A stretch of DNA of 60,560 nt from Alistipes sp. CAG:831 (GTDB lineage Bacteria; Bacteroidota; Bacteroidia; Bacteroidales; UBA932), in assembly GCA_000432775.1 (NCBI GenBank), contig HF990412.1, positions 5,686 through 66,245 of the forward strand, read 5' to 3'. The notes under the pieces were generated by a model. That model ran no database searches and was not told the DNA's origin. It saw nothing but the letters and a program-made list of their open reading frames with translations. Positions 48,408-57,581 of this stretch are shown here, in pieces. Numbering within the stretch: position 1 is the first letter of the stretch; every line of letters starts with the position of its first letter. Position numbers and translations under genes: made by a program.

Positions 48408-49844
48408 CTACTCGTGTCCGTAGCTGCTGCCGTCGAAGCAATGAGTGCAGATCATCTCCTTGGGAAGACCTATTGATGAGACGAGGTTCTCGAGGGTGTT
48501 GAACTTGAGGGAAGCCACATTGACCTCCTTGCGGATATACTCCACCATCTCGGCATATTCGGCTGTGTCGTTGCGCACGTAGCGGCCCAGGTTGCGGTCA
48601 TGGGCTCCTTCTTTCTGCTGGATGAACCTGCGGCAGACGAGTTCCAGCGGGGTGCGGGACTCGGAGAAGTTGATGAACTCGCAGGGATATACCAGCGGAG
48701 GACAGCTGATGCGCACGTGTACCTCCTTGGCTCCGTACTCGTAGAGATTGCGGACATTGTTGCGCAGCTGGGTGCCGCGGACTATTGAGTCATCGCAGAA
48801 GACGGGACGGTGGTTGTGAAGGATGTCTCCGTTGGGAATCAGCTTCATCTTGGCCACCAGATTGCGCCTGTCCTGACTGGTCGGGGTGAAGCTGCGGGGC
48901 CATGTCGGGGTGTACTTGACGTAGCCGTTGCGGAAGGGCACGCCCTTGCCGTCGGAGTAGCCTATGGCCATGCAGGTGCCTGAGTCAGGGATGGAACATA
49001 CTGTATCCATCTCGGAATCGTCTTCCTTGGCCAGTTTGTATCCCAGTCTGTAGCGTACCTCGTCCACGTTGATGCCCTCGTAGGAGGAAGCGGGATAACC
49101 GTAGTAAATCCACAGGAAGGAGCAGATCTGCATTTTCTTTCCGGGCTTGACTATCTGCTCGAGGGAGTCAGCGGTTATCCTGACGGCTTCTCCGGGGCCG
49201 AGGATGTACTCGTCCTTGTAGCCCAGGTTGGGGAAGCTGCAGGTCTCGGATGCTACTGCATGGGCCTTGACCCTCTCTCCGTCTTCTTCGGTGTCCTTCT
49301 TTCCGATAATCAGTGGAGTCCTGCCGTAGAGGTCTCTGCACGCGATGAGGCAGTTCTCCGTGAGGAGTACGAAGGAACACGAGCCCTTGACCTTCTGCTG
49401 GACGGACTTGATGCCTTCCTCGAAGGAAGGGGAGCAGGTGATGATCTGGGCGATCAGCTCGGTCGGATTGGTCTTGCCCGAGCTCAGCTCTGTGAAGTTC
49501 TTGTTCTGGGACAGCATCTCCTTCTCCAGGTCGGCGATGTTGCATATCTTGCCGACTGTCACGATGGCGAAGCGTCCCAGGTGGGAATTGACGACTATTG
49601 GCTGCGCGTCAGTATCACTGATTACCCCTATACCGAGGTTACCGGTGTACTTGTACAGGTCGTCTTCAAACTTGACTCTGAAATAGGAATTTTCCAGAGA
49701 GTGGATATCCCTTGCGAAGATACCGTTACCGTTGTAGACCGCCATACCGCCCCTGCGGGTTCCCAGGTGGGAATGATAGTCTACTCCGTAGAAGAGGTCA
49801 TTTTTGCATTGCTTGGTGGAGATGACTCCAAAAATTCCTCCCAT
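48408..49844 (-). CDS. PurF-like amidophosphoribosyltransferase lacking the N-terminal Cys
   Basis: 478 aa, homologous to glutamine PRPP amidotransferase. The N-terminal Ntn-hydrolase domain begins MGGIFGVIS instead of MCGI, so the nucleophile Cys1 is missing; LGTRRGGMAVY and FAIVTVGKI follow. The PRPP-binding loop FCDDSIVRGTQ is intact. Without the Cys it cannot use glutamine in the normal way but may use ammonia or have a regulatory role. I recall this PurF paralogue type as widespread in Bacteroidetes, so it is not a new mutation. ATG at 49844; a possible -7 box TATATTTG (49876-49869, minus) lies upstream. Confidence 0.88.
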   Translation of the reverse strand: MGGIFGVISTKQCKNDLFYGVDYHSHLGTRRGGMAVYNGNGIFARDIHSLENSYFRVKFEDDLYKYTGNLGIGVISDTDAQPIVVNSHLGRFAIVTVGKICNIADLEKEMLSQNKNFTELSSGKTNPTELIAQIITCSPSFEEGIKSVQQKVKGSCSFVLLTENCLIACRDLYGRTPLIIGKKDTEEDGERVKAHAVASETCSFPNLGYKDEYILGPGEAVRITADSLEQIVKPGKKMQICSFLWIYYGYPASSYEGINVDEVRYRLGYKLAKEDDSEMDTVCSIPDSGTCMAIGYSDGKGVPFRNGYVKYTPTWPRSFTPTSQDRRNLVAKMKLIPNGDILHNHRPVFCDDSIVRGTQLRNNVRNLYEYGAKEVHVRISCPPLVYPCEFINFSESRTPLELVCRRFIQQKEGAHDRNLGRYVRNDTAEYAEMVEYIRKEVNVASLKFNTLENLVSSIGLPKEMICTHCFDGSSYGHE

Positions 49845-49927
49845 AAAAGTAGTATTATTAATCCGGCGCAAATATACAGCCGTTTTCCGAACTTTTATAT
49901 AAAAAATTACCTCTTTTCGTCATAACT

Positions 49928-51313
49928 CTATAAGTGACTGATAACCGAATTTATATCAATGAAAATTTTTATCACCGCGCTCAGCATCCAGGAGGCGGCA
50001 GCGGCTGCTCCGTCTCCCGCCCAGGGTGCGGCCAGGGCTGCGGGGATCAGGAACATGGCGATGCTTACGAGCGGAGTGCACAGCAGGTTGGCCAGCAGTG
50101 AGAAGAAGGCGAATGTTCCGAAGTGCAGGTATATTATAGGTGCGGTGGTAATCTGGCAGGCAGTAGTCATGGCGCAGACATCCACAATACTCCCTATGGC
50201 CTTTCTGCGGGTAGGGACGATGGCCCTGATGTGCGGGTAAATCAGGAAAATGGCTGTCATCGCCGCATACGAGAGCTGGAAGCTCAGGCCCGACGGTGCG
50301 TCCGGGTCTGCTATGGTGATGATGATGGCGCTCAGTGCCATGGAGTCGAGGCCGCTGCGGGACCGGCCCAGGAGAGCCCCCGCCTCGTAGATGGAGAACA
50401 TTACAGCGGCTCTGAGGATGGAGACTCCGCATCCTGTGAAGATGGTGAAGGCCCATAGCGTCAGGATGATGAGGACGGAACGGGCTTTGCGCGCTGCCGG
50501 AGAGTTGCCGACGGATGCCAGCAGGAACGTCAGCACTCCGTAGAGCAGGCCCAGGTGCATGCCGGAGAGGGCCAGCAGGTGGATGGCACCGCTCTGCCTG
50601 AATGTCTCCTCTATCTCAGAGGGAATCTCGTCCTGATACCCGTAGACCAGGGCCTTGACTATTGCCCGGGTCTCAGCCATTTCCTCCTGGGGCATAGCCC
50701 TGTCCACTGCTGTGGAGAATTTCTTCCTCATCCTTGCCGGGACGAAGCGCAGGGGAGGGGAGGAGCACGGGCGGATGTCGAGCCGGGAATTGTGCCTGAA
50801 AAAGCAGGTGTGGAATATCCCCCGCCTCTCCATCCACCGGCGGTAATCGAAGCCCGGGGTAAAATTCTCGACCCTCGAGCATCCCACGCCTGAGGCCCGG
50901 ACGGTGTCTCCCGGCATCCATTGTACCTCCGGGGGAATATTGTATATAATGGTATTCTCCCCTTCGATCTCCACTTCCAGGAAGGGACGTCCCGAGGATG
51001 AGAGGCCGCCGTCGGAAATGACGCCCTCGACGGTCATGCTGCGGCTCATGCCGAGGGACGAGGTGCCGGGACCGGGCCGGAAGAACTCGTGAGCGGCGGT
51101 TCCTGCGGCTCCCAATAGGGGAAAGACGGCCAGTATTATCCCGGGCAGTCTTCTCTTTATCAGGAAAATGAGGACAATGTCGAGAAGGCTGGCAAGAAAA
51201 ATGACGGCGGCGGTACGGGTGCTGTCCGAGGAGCAGGAAAAAATGTATCCGGCTGTCAGATTGCCGGATATGAAGAGCAGCGCGGCTGCGAAAAGATAGA
51301 GCTCCCTCCTCAT
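49928..51313 (-). CDS. comEC: ComEC/Rec2-family DNA-uptake channel protein
   Basis: 461 aa. Several membrane segments flank an OB-like region (FLEVEIEGENTIIYNIPPEV), then the competence domain with HLLALSGMHLGLLYGVL, FTGCGVSILRAAVMFSIYE and GLSFQLSYAAMTAIFLIYP. The C-terminal metallo-beta-lactamase domain of longer ComEC proteins is absent, as in many Bacteroidetes. It would form the inner-membrane channel for single-stranded DNA uptake, relevant to the mosaic state of the nearby polysaccharide locus. Confidence 0.88.
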   Translation of the reverse strand: MRRELYLFAAALLFISGNLTAGYIFSCSSDSTRTAAVIFLASLLDIVLIFLIKRRLPGIILAVFPLLGAAGTAAHEFFRPGPGTSSLGMSRSMTVEGVISDGGLSSSGRPFLEVEIEGENTIIYNIPPEVQWMPGDTVRASGVGCSRVENFTPGFDYRRWMERRGIFHTCFFRHNSRLDIRPCSSPPLRFVPARMRKKFSTAVDRAMPQEEMAETRAIVKALVYGYQDEIPSEIEETFRQSGAIHLLALSGMHLGLLYGVLTFLLASVGNSPAARKARSVLIILTLWAFTIFTGCGVSILRAAVMFSIYEAGALLGRSRSGLDSMALSAIIITIADPDAPSGLSFQLSYAAMTAIFLIYPHIRAIVPTRRKAIGSIVDVCAMTTACQITTAPIIYLHFGTFAFFSLLANLLCTPLVSIAMFLIPAALAAPWAGDGAAAAASWMLSAVIKIFIDINSVISHL

Positions 51314-51381
51314 GCCTTCCTCACGTTTATGGATTTGATGCGCAAGGTAATAATTCTTTATGGGAATTCCTACTTTTTGTT

Positions 51382-51389
51382 TAACTTTG
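51382..51389 (+). promoter_or_regulatory. -7 element upstream of ackA
   Basis: TAACTTTG matches the consensus, 39 bp before the ATG at 51429; no clear TTTG sits at the proper distance upstream. Confidence 0.5.
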
Positions 51390-51428
51390 CAAGATTGACG
51401 GAATAAATTTTAACAAAATAAAAAGACT

Positions 51429-52637
51429 ATGATCGTACTGGTAATCAACTGCGGAAGCTCATCGCTGAAGTATCAGGTCCTCGACATGCAGGACGCCAAC
51501 AATTATTCCCTTCTGGCCAAGGGACTTGTGGAAAGAATCGGACTCGAGATGGGAGAGGTTACGCACCGTCCCTCGGGCAAGGAAAAAGTTGTAATAGACA
51601 AGCCCGTGCCCGACCATACCGAGGGCATCAAGTCCGTGCTTGAGCTGCTCACCGACCCCAAGTGCGGTGTCCTCAAGTCTCTGAACGAGATTCAGGCCGT
51701 AGGTCACCGTGTGGCTCACGGCGGCGAGCTTTTCCCCGAGTCCTGCCTGATAGACGACAAGGTGATGGAGGGTATCGAGAGCCTCTGCGAGCTGGCTCCC
51801 CTGCACAACCCTGCCAACCTCCTCGGTATCCGTGCCGTCAAGACCCTCCTGCCCGCAGTGCCCCAGGTCGCAGTCTTCGACACCTCGTTCCATCAGACTA
51901 TGCCTGACTATGCCTATATGTACGCCATCCCCTATGAGTGCTATGAGAACTACCGCATCCGACGCTACGGCTTCCACGGTACCAGCCACAAGTTCGTGGC
52001 GCAGAAGGCCTGTGAGTTCCTCGGCATGGACATCAACAACTCGAAGATCGTCACCTGCCATCTTGGCAACGGAGGTTCGGTTACAGCCGTCCTCAATGGC
52101 AAGTCAGTGGATACGTCAATGGGATTCACCCCTGTGGAGGGAGTCGTGATGGGCACCCGCTGCGGCAACATCGACGCCGGAGTCGTGACCTACCTGCAGG
52201 AGAAGGAAAATCTGGACGTGAAGGGCATTACCTCTCTCCTGAACAAGAAGAGCGGCTTCCTCGGTATCTCCGGGGTCTCGTCCGACTGCCGTGACATAGT
52301 CAACGCCCGCGACGGCGGCAACTACCGCGCAGGTCTGGCCCTCAATATGTTCTTCCACAGTGTGCGCAAGTACATCGGAGCTTACAGTGCCGTGATGGGC
52401 GGTCTGGATGTGATCGTCTTCACCGGAGGTATAGGTGAGAACGACGCCGAGGCACGCGAGGAGATATGCAGGACTCTGGGATACCTGGGAGTTGAGTTCG
52501 ATTCCGCGGCCAATGACGGCGTGCGCGGAGAAGACAAGCTGCTCTCGAAGCCTTCGTCCAAGGTCAAGGTGCTGACCCTCACCACCAACGAGGAACTGGT
52601 CATCGCCCGCGACACGATGAGCCTGGTGCGCAAATAG
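51429..52637 (+). CDS. ackA: Acetate kinase
   Basis: 402 aa. Interconverts acetyl phosphate plus ADP with acetate plus ATP. ASKHA motifs: VLVINCGSSSLKYQ, GHRVAHGGE, FHQTMPDYAY, RYGFHGTSHKFVA, HLGNGGSV and VFTGGIGEN. First gene of an apparent three-gene operon with a phosphate acyltransferase and butyrate kinase; the gap to the next gene is 46 bp. A classical pta is not present, so the phosphate acyltransferase next door may serve. Confidence 0.97.
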   Translation: MIVLVINCGSSSLKYQVLDMQDANNYSLLAKGLVERIGLEMGEVTHRPSGKEKVVIDKPVPDHTEGIKSVLELLTDPKCGVLKSLNEIQAVGHRVAHGGELFPESCLIDDKVMEGIESLCELAPLHNPANLLGIRAVKTLLPAVPQVAVFDTSFHQTMPDYAYMYAIPYECYENYRIRRYGFHGTSHKFVAQKACEFLGMDINNSKIVTCHLGNGGSVTAVLNGKSVDTSMGFTPVEGVVMGTRCGNIDAGVVTYLQEKENLDVKGITSLLNKKSGFLGISGVSSDCRDIVNARDGGNYRAGLALNMFFHSVRKYIGAYSAVMGGLDVIVFTGGIGENDAEAREEICRTLGYLGVEFDSAANDGVRGEDKLLSKPSSKVKVLTLTTNEELVIARDTMSLVRK

Positions 52638-52683
52638 ATATCCGAAATAATAACACTAACCGTATAATTTTAAAATCAACGAC

Positions 52684-53589
52684 ATGATTACAAGTTTTGA
52701 ACAGATCTATGAGATTCTCCGCTCAAAGACCCGCAAACGTCTGATCGCGGCCTGGGCCGTGGACGACCACACCATTACAGCTGCCTACAAGGCAGTGGAA
52801 CTCGGTATCGTAGACGCAACCCTCGTGGGTGACGTCAACATGATCAAGAAGGTCTGCGAGGCCGAGAAGATCGACCCTTCCGTATTCACCATCATCAACA
52901 ACGACAATGAGCTGGCCTCCATCGCGCAGGCCGTCCTCATGGTACGCGAGGGACAGGGCGACATCCTGATGAAGGGTCTCTGCTCTACCGACAAGTACAT
53001 GAGGGGTATCCTGAACAAGGAGAAGGGACTGCTTCCTCCCAAGGCCGTCCTCAGCCACGTATGCGTGCTGGACAACCCCAACTACCACAAGCTCATCGTC
53101 CTCGGTGACATGGCCGTAATACCTCTTCCCGACCTCAATCAGAAGATTGCCATCGTGAAGTATCTGGTCAACACAGCCAAGGCCCTCCAGATCGAGAAAC
53201 CCAAGGTGGCCCTGCTCGCCGCTACCGAGCAGATGCTGCCCGCCATGCAGGCCTGTGTGGATGCCGCCATCATCTCCAAGATGATCGACCGCGGTCAGAT
53301 TCCCGGCTGCGTAGGCGACGGTCCTCTCGCCCTCGACGTGGCCATCTCCAAGGAAGCGGTGCAGATCAAGAAGCTCGTCAGCCCCGTAGCCGGCGACGCA
53401 GACTGCCTCCTCTTCCCCAACATCGAGTCCGCCAACACCTTCTACAAGGTCAACTCCCAGCTCTGCCAGGGCGTGAAGCAGGCTGCCATCGTAGCCGGAG
53501 CCATGGCTCCCTGCGTGCTCTCCAGCCGTGCCGACAGTATCGAGACCAAGTTGAACTCAATAGCTTTAGCAGCGCTCACAGCAAAATAG
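52684..53589 (+). CDS. ptb: Phosphate butyryltransferase (phosphate acyltransferase family)
   Basis: 301 aa; transfers butyryl (or acetyl) from CoA to phosphate. Family features are WAVDDHTITAAYKAVELG, GDILMKGLCSTDKYMRGIL, LSHVCVLDNPNYHKL, CVGDGPLALDVAISKEA and a late FPNIESANTFYK. Together with butyrate kinase it gives the ptb-buk route from butyryl-CoA to butyrate with ATP gain. It is 12 bp before buk. Confidence 0.93.
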   Translation: MITSFEQIYEILRSKTRKRLIAAWAVDDHTITAAYKAVELGIVDATLVGDVNMIKKVCEAEKIDPSVFTIINNDNELASIAQAVLMVREGQGDILMKGLCSTDKYMRGILNKEKGLLPPKAVLSHVCVLDNPNYHKLIVLGDMAVIPLPDLNQKIAIVKYLVNTAKALQIEKPKVALLAATEQMLPAMQACVDAAIISKMIDRGQIPGCVGDGPLALDVAISKEAVQIKKLVSPVAGDADCLLFPNIESANTFYKVNSQLCQGVKQAAIVAGAMAPCVLSSRADSIETKLNSIALAALTAK

Positions 53590-53601
53590 AACCGGAGAAT
53601 C

Positions 53602-54669
53602 ATGGCATATATACTGGCAATAAACCCCGGTTCCACTTCTACCAAGATAGCTCTTTTCGAGGGGGAAAAGGAAGTATTTACAAAGACTCTCAGGCACTCG
53701 GCCGAGGAGATTTCGGTTTTCGAGCGCATAATCGACCAGCTCCGTTTCAGGGAGGATGCCATCATCCGCGCCCTGAACGAGAATGGTGTCAAACTGGGTG
53801 ACGTCAAGGTCATCGTAGGACGTGGAGGTCTGCTCCGTCCCATACCTTCCGGTGTCTATGAAGTCAATGCCGGGATGCTGGACGACCTCAGCTCTTCCCG
53901 TTATGGGAAGCATGCCAGCAACCTGGGCGGTATCCTTGCGGCAGAACTGGCTTCCAGGATAGACGGGGCCAGGGCATTCATCGCGGATCCCGTGGTAGTT
54001 GACGAGCTCAGCGACATCGCCCGCATAGGCGGACATCCGATGTTCCCCAGAATATCCATATTCCATGCGCTGAACCAGAAAGCCATCGCCAAGCTCTACG
54101 CTAGAGAACAGGGTAAGGACTACGCCTCGCTCAACCTCGTAGTCGCCCATCTCGGCGGCGGTGTCTCTGTAGCCGCACATTCCGGCGGCAGGGTGGTGGA
54201 CGTCAACAACGCTCTCTTCGGAGAAGGCCCGTTCAGCCCCGAGCGTACCGGAGGCATAGCTGCCATGCAGCTGGCTGACGTATGCTACAGCGGCAAGTAC
54301 ACATTGTCTGAGATAAAGAAGATTATCTCCGGCAAGGGCGGTATCGTGGCCCATCTCGGCACCAACTCCTTCAAGGAGGTGGAGGACCGCGTGGCGGCCG
54401 GCGATGCGAAGGCAAAACTCATCTCCGACGCATTTGCCTACAATGTGGCCAAGGCTATCGGAGGCATGGCTGCCGCCCTCTCCGGCAAGGTGGATGCCAT
54501 CCTGCTCACCGGAGGTATCGCCTACGGCAAGGAGCTGATGCAGCAGATTGCCGACATGGTATCCTTCATCGCTCCCGTGAAAGTCTATCCGGGAGAGGAC
54601 GAGATGGGTGCCCTCGCAGGCAATGCCCTTGCGGTGATCGAAGGGCGCGAGGAGGTCAAGAAATACTGA
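53602..54669 (+). CDS. buk: Butyrate kinase
   Basis: 355 aa. Converts butyryl phosphate and ADP to butyrate and ATP. ASKHA motifs are YILAINPGSTSTKIALFEG, VGRGGLLRPIPSGVY, FHALNQKAIAKLYA, VVAHLGGGVSVAAH and ILLTGGIAYGKEL. The organism therefore may produce butyrate or run the reverse, or handle branched short-chain acids. It ends in a terminator overlapping the convergent cstA-like gene. Confidence 0.95.
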   Translation: MAYILAINPGSTSTKIALFEGEKEVFTKTLRHSAEEISVFERIIDQLRFREDAIIRALNENGVKLGDVKVIVGRGGLLRPIPSGVYEVNAGMLDDLSSSRYGKHASNLGGILAAELASRIDGARAFIADPVVVDELSDIARIGGHPMFPRISIFHALNQKAIAKLYAREQGKDYASLNLVVAHLGGGVSVAAHSGGRVVDVNNALFGEGPFSPERTGGIAAMQLADVCYSGKYTLSEIKKIISGKGGIVAHLGTNSFKEVEDRVAAGDAKAKLISDAFAYNVAKAIGGMAAALSGKVDAILLTGGIAYGKELMQQIADMVSFIAPVKVYPGEDEMGALAGNALAVIEGREEVKKY

Positions 54670-54687
54670 TTTTCCCGAATTGAACTT

Positions 54688-56142
54688 TTAGGAAGCTGAG
54701 GGGATCTGTCCTCTCGGCTTCTTTGTTTTTATAATGAAGAAAATGAACAGACCTAAGGCTGCTGCAGTACCGGTAATGTAGCTTACGGTCGAAGGCAGGG
54801 ACAGACCTCCTACGTTGTACGGGGCTATCATGAAGTAGCAGACGCAGATGAAAGTCAGGAAGGTTGCGGGCAGGGACATCATCAGGTGGTTGCGGCCGTT
54901 GCGGGCAAGGTATGCGGCTGCTGTCCAGGTCACTACGGTGGCGAGTATCTGATTGCCGATGCCGACGTATTTCCATATAGTGGAGAAATCCACCTTGCAG
55001 AGGATAAATGCCACAATGAAGATGGGGATGGCTACGAAGAGGCGGTTGCGTATGGGCTTCTGGTTGAATTTCAGAGCGTCGCCTATCGTGAGACGGAGGC
55101 TTCGGAAAGCTGTGTCGCCGGATGTGATGGGGCAGACGACTACTCCGAGGATGGCTATGACGGCACCGACCTTTCCCAGCCATGACTGGCAGATCTCGTC
55201 CACCATGATGGCAGGGGTCTTGCCTGCGTCGGCTGCGGCGTTGAGCCCTTCCGGACCTCCGAAGTAGGCGATGGCCGCCGTGGCCCAGATCATGGCTACG
55301 ATACCCTCGGCTATCATTGCTCCGTAGAAGACGGGGCGGCCGTACTTCTCATCGCTCAGGCAGCGGGCCATGATGGGACTCTGGGTGGAGTGGAATCCGG
55401 ATATGGCTCCGCAGGAGATTACTACGAAGAGCATGGGGATGAGGATGTTGGATTCGGGATTGGAGTGGAAGTTGCGGAGGCCGTCGGCTGTAAGTTCCGT
55501 AAGGTGTATTTCTCCTGAGAATCCCTTCACGAGCATCGCTCCGGCTATGGCTATGGCCATAAACAGGAGAATGGCTCCGAAAAACGGATAGAGCTTGCCG
55601 ATAATCTTGTCCACCGGAAGCAGGGTGGCTATGATGTAGTAGGCGAATACGATGTAGAGCCAGATGCGCTTGTCCCAGCCTGTAAGGGTGTGCAGCAGGT
55701 CGGCGGGGCCTGTGACGAAGGAGACTCCCACTGCTATCAGGATGAAGGCCGAGAAGAATACGAGGAACTTCTTGACGCCGCTTCCGAGGTATTTGCCCAC
55801 CATGTCGGGCAGGCTCATGCCGTCATTGCGTACCGAAAGCATGCCGGAGAAGAAGTCGTGTGCGGCACCCATGAAGATGCAGCCCAGGACTATCCAGATG
55901 TAAGCGACCGGACCGTATGCCGCGCCGAGGATGGCTCCGAAGATGGGACCGAGGCCGGCGATGTTGAGAAACTGGATGATGAATATCCTCCAGGGCTTCA
56001 TTTCCTGGTAGTCCACCCCGTCGGCCAGACGTTTGGCGGGGGTGGGGCGGGAGGAGGAGGCTCCGAAGAACTTCTCCACGAATTTTCCGTAAGTGAAATA
56101 GCCTATAATCAGGGCTGCAAGACAGACGATAAAGGTAATCAT
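54688..56142 (-). CDS. cstA: Carbon starvation protein CstA-like transporter
   Basis: 484-aa inner-membrane carrier of the CstA family, linked to peptide or pyruvate uptake. About 12 membrane segments. Family blocks are GVDYQEMKPWRIFIIQFLNI, GPIFGAILGAAYGP, GCIFMGAAHDFFSGMLSVR and SGDTAFRSLRL. Shorter than E. coli CstA (about 700 aa), as in many Bacteroidetes. Divergent from the MATE gene. Confidence 0.93.
   Translation of the reverse strand: MITFIVCLAALIIGYFTYGKFVEKFFGASSSRPTPAKRLADGVDYQEMKPWRIFIIQFLNIAGLGPIFGAILGAAYGPVAYIWIVLGCIFMGAAHDFFSGMLSVRNDGMSLPDMVGKYLGSGVKKFLVFFSAFILIAVGVSFVTGPADLLHTLTGWDKRIWLYIVFAYYIIATLLPVDKIIGKLYPFFGAILLFMAIAIAGAMLVKGFSGEIHLTELTADGLRNFHSNPESNILIPMLFVVISCGAISGFHSTQSPIMARCLSDEKYGRPVFYGAMIAEGIVAMIWATAAIAYFGGPEGLNAAADAGKTPAIMVDEICQSWLGKVGAVIAILGVVVCPITSGDTAFRSLRLTIGDALKFNQKPIRNRLFVAIPIFIVAFILCKVDFSTIWKYVGIGNQILATVVTWTAAAYLARNGRNHLMMSLPATFLTFICVCYFMIAPYNVGGLSLPSTVSYITGTAAALGLFIFFIIKTKKPRGQIPSAS
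54692..54730 (+). terminator. Rho-independent terminator after buk
   Basis: GAAGCTGAGGGGA (54692-54704) pairs with TCCTCTCGGCTTC (54709-54721), with two G-U pairs, followed by TTTGTTTTT. It lies within the 3' end of the convergent cstA-like gene. Confidence 0.8.
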
Positions 56143-56210
56143 CGGTTTTAGTATTTTTTACAGAATGCAAATTTATGATTTTCTCCAGAAAAATGTTAGC
56201 CGGATTTGTG

Positions 56211-56218
56211 TAATTTTG
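56211..56218 (+). promoter_or_regulatory. -7 element almost touching the start codon at 56223
   Basis: TAATTTTG then CGGC then ATG, identical to the arrangement at 39283. A leaderless mRNA is likely. The -33 element is not clear. Confidence 0.5.
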
Positions 56219-56222
56219 CGGC

Positions 56223-57581
56223 ATGAATGCAAGAGTTCCTACCGAGCTGGGGACTGAGAGAATCCCCAAACTGCTGAAACAGTATGCTATACCGGCGATC
56301 ATCGCCATGACCGCCTCTTCGCTCTACAATATGGTGGATGCCATCTTCATCGGCCACGGAGTAGGGCCTTATGCCATTTCCGGACTGGCCCTTACCTTCC
56401 CTTTCATGAACCTGGCCGCGGCCTTCGGCACTCTCGTCGGAGTCGGAGCCTCGACCATGGCCTCGATGCTGCTGGGCCAGAAGAACTACGACATCGCCAA
56501 GAAGGTGCTTGGCAACGTGGTGGTCCTCAATTTTATAATAGGTCTGCTCTTTACTATAGTGGCCCTGGCCTTCCTCGACCCGATACTATATTTCTTCGGG
56601 GCGAGCGAGAACACCATAACCTATGCCCGCGAGTACATGGAGATAATCCTGGCGGGCAACGTGATCACCCACATCTATTTCGGACTCAACTCCCTGCTCC
56701 GCTCCGCCGGCCATCCTAAGAAGGCCATGTCGGCGACTATCATGACGGTGCTCCTCAATGCGGCCCTCGACCCTCTGTTCATCTTCACCTTCGACATGGG
56801 TATCAAGGGTGCGGCGGTGGCTACCATCCTGGCCCAGATAGTCGCGCTGGTTCTGGTGACCGTTTGGTTCTGCGACAAGCGGGAGCTGATTCATTTCGAA
56901 AAGGGAATATTCCGGCTCGACCGCAGGATCGTCAAGGATTCGATAGTCATCGGCCTGGCGCCCTTCCTGATGAACTTTGTGGCCTGCTTCGTGGTGATTA
57001 TCATCAATATGAGACTGAAGACCTACGGGGGTGACCTGGCTATCGGGGCCTATGGTATCGTCAACCGCATATCCTTCGTGTTCATCATGATAGTCTCCGG
57101 TCTGACCCAGGGCATGCAGCCTATCGCCGGCTACAACTACGGTGCCCGGCAGATGTCCCGTGTCTACGAGGTGCTCAAGAAGACCCTTCTCTACGGGACA
57201 GTGGTGCTGACCGCCGGCTTCCTGATAGGGGAGCTCTGCCCCGGACTCGTGGTGTCCATCTTCACCGACGATCCGGAGCTGAAGGAAAAGTCTATAAAGG
57301 GTATGCGCCTGGTTGTGGGAATGTTTCCCCTGGTGTCCCTGTCAATGGTCATAGGCAACTTCTTCCAGAGTATCGGAAAGCCCAAACAGGCCATCTTCCT
57401 TTCCCTCTCCCGCCAGCTGATATTTCTGATACCGGCCCTGTGGATTCTGCCCCTGTTCTTCGATATTGCCGGAGTCTGGGTCAGCTTTATGGTAGCGGAC
57501 TTCCTTGCCAGTGTGGTAGGTGCCGCATTATTGTTGAACTTTATCAAGAAAAACCGGACCAATGAACAGCTACAGTCATAA
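56223..57581 (+). CDS. MATE-family efflux transporter
   Basis: 452 aa, 12 membrane segments, cation-coupled drug/organic cation exporter family. N-half markers: IPKLLKQYAIPAIIAMTASS, YNMVDAIFIGHGVGPYAISG and LVGVGASTMASMLLGQKN; C-half: INMRLKTYGGDLAIGAYGI and GMQPIAGYNYGARQ. It overlaps the next gene by 20 bp. The substrate is unknown. Confidence 0.93.
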   Translation: MNARVPTELGTERIPKLLKQYAIPAIIAMTASSLYNMVDAIFIGHGVGPYAISGLALTFPFMNLAAAFGTLVGVGASTMASMLLGQKNYDIAKKVLGNVVVLNFIIGLLFTIVALAFLDPILYFFGASENTITYAREYMEIILAGNVITHIYFGLNSLLRSAGHPKKAMSATIMTVLLNAALDPLFIFTFDMGIKGAAVATILAQIVALVLVTVWFCDKRELIHFEKGIFRLDRRIVKDSIVIGLAPFLMNFVACFVVIIINMRLKTYGGDLAIGAYGIVNRISFVFIMIVSGLTQGMQPIAGYNYGARQMSRVYEVLKKTLLYGTVVLTAGFLIGELCPGLVVSIFTDDPELKEKSIKGMRLVVGMFPLVSLSMVIGNFFQSIGKPKQAIFLSLSRQLIFLIPALWILPLFFDIAGVWVSFMVADFLASVVGAALLLNFIKKNRTNEQLQS

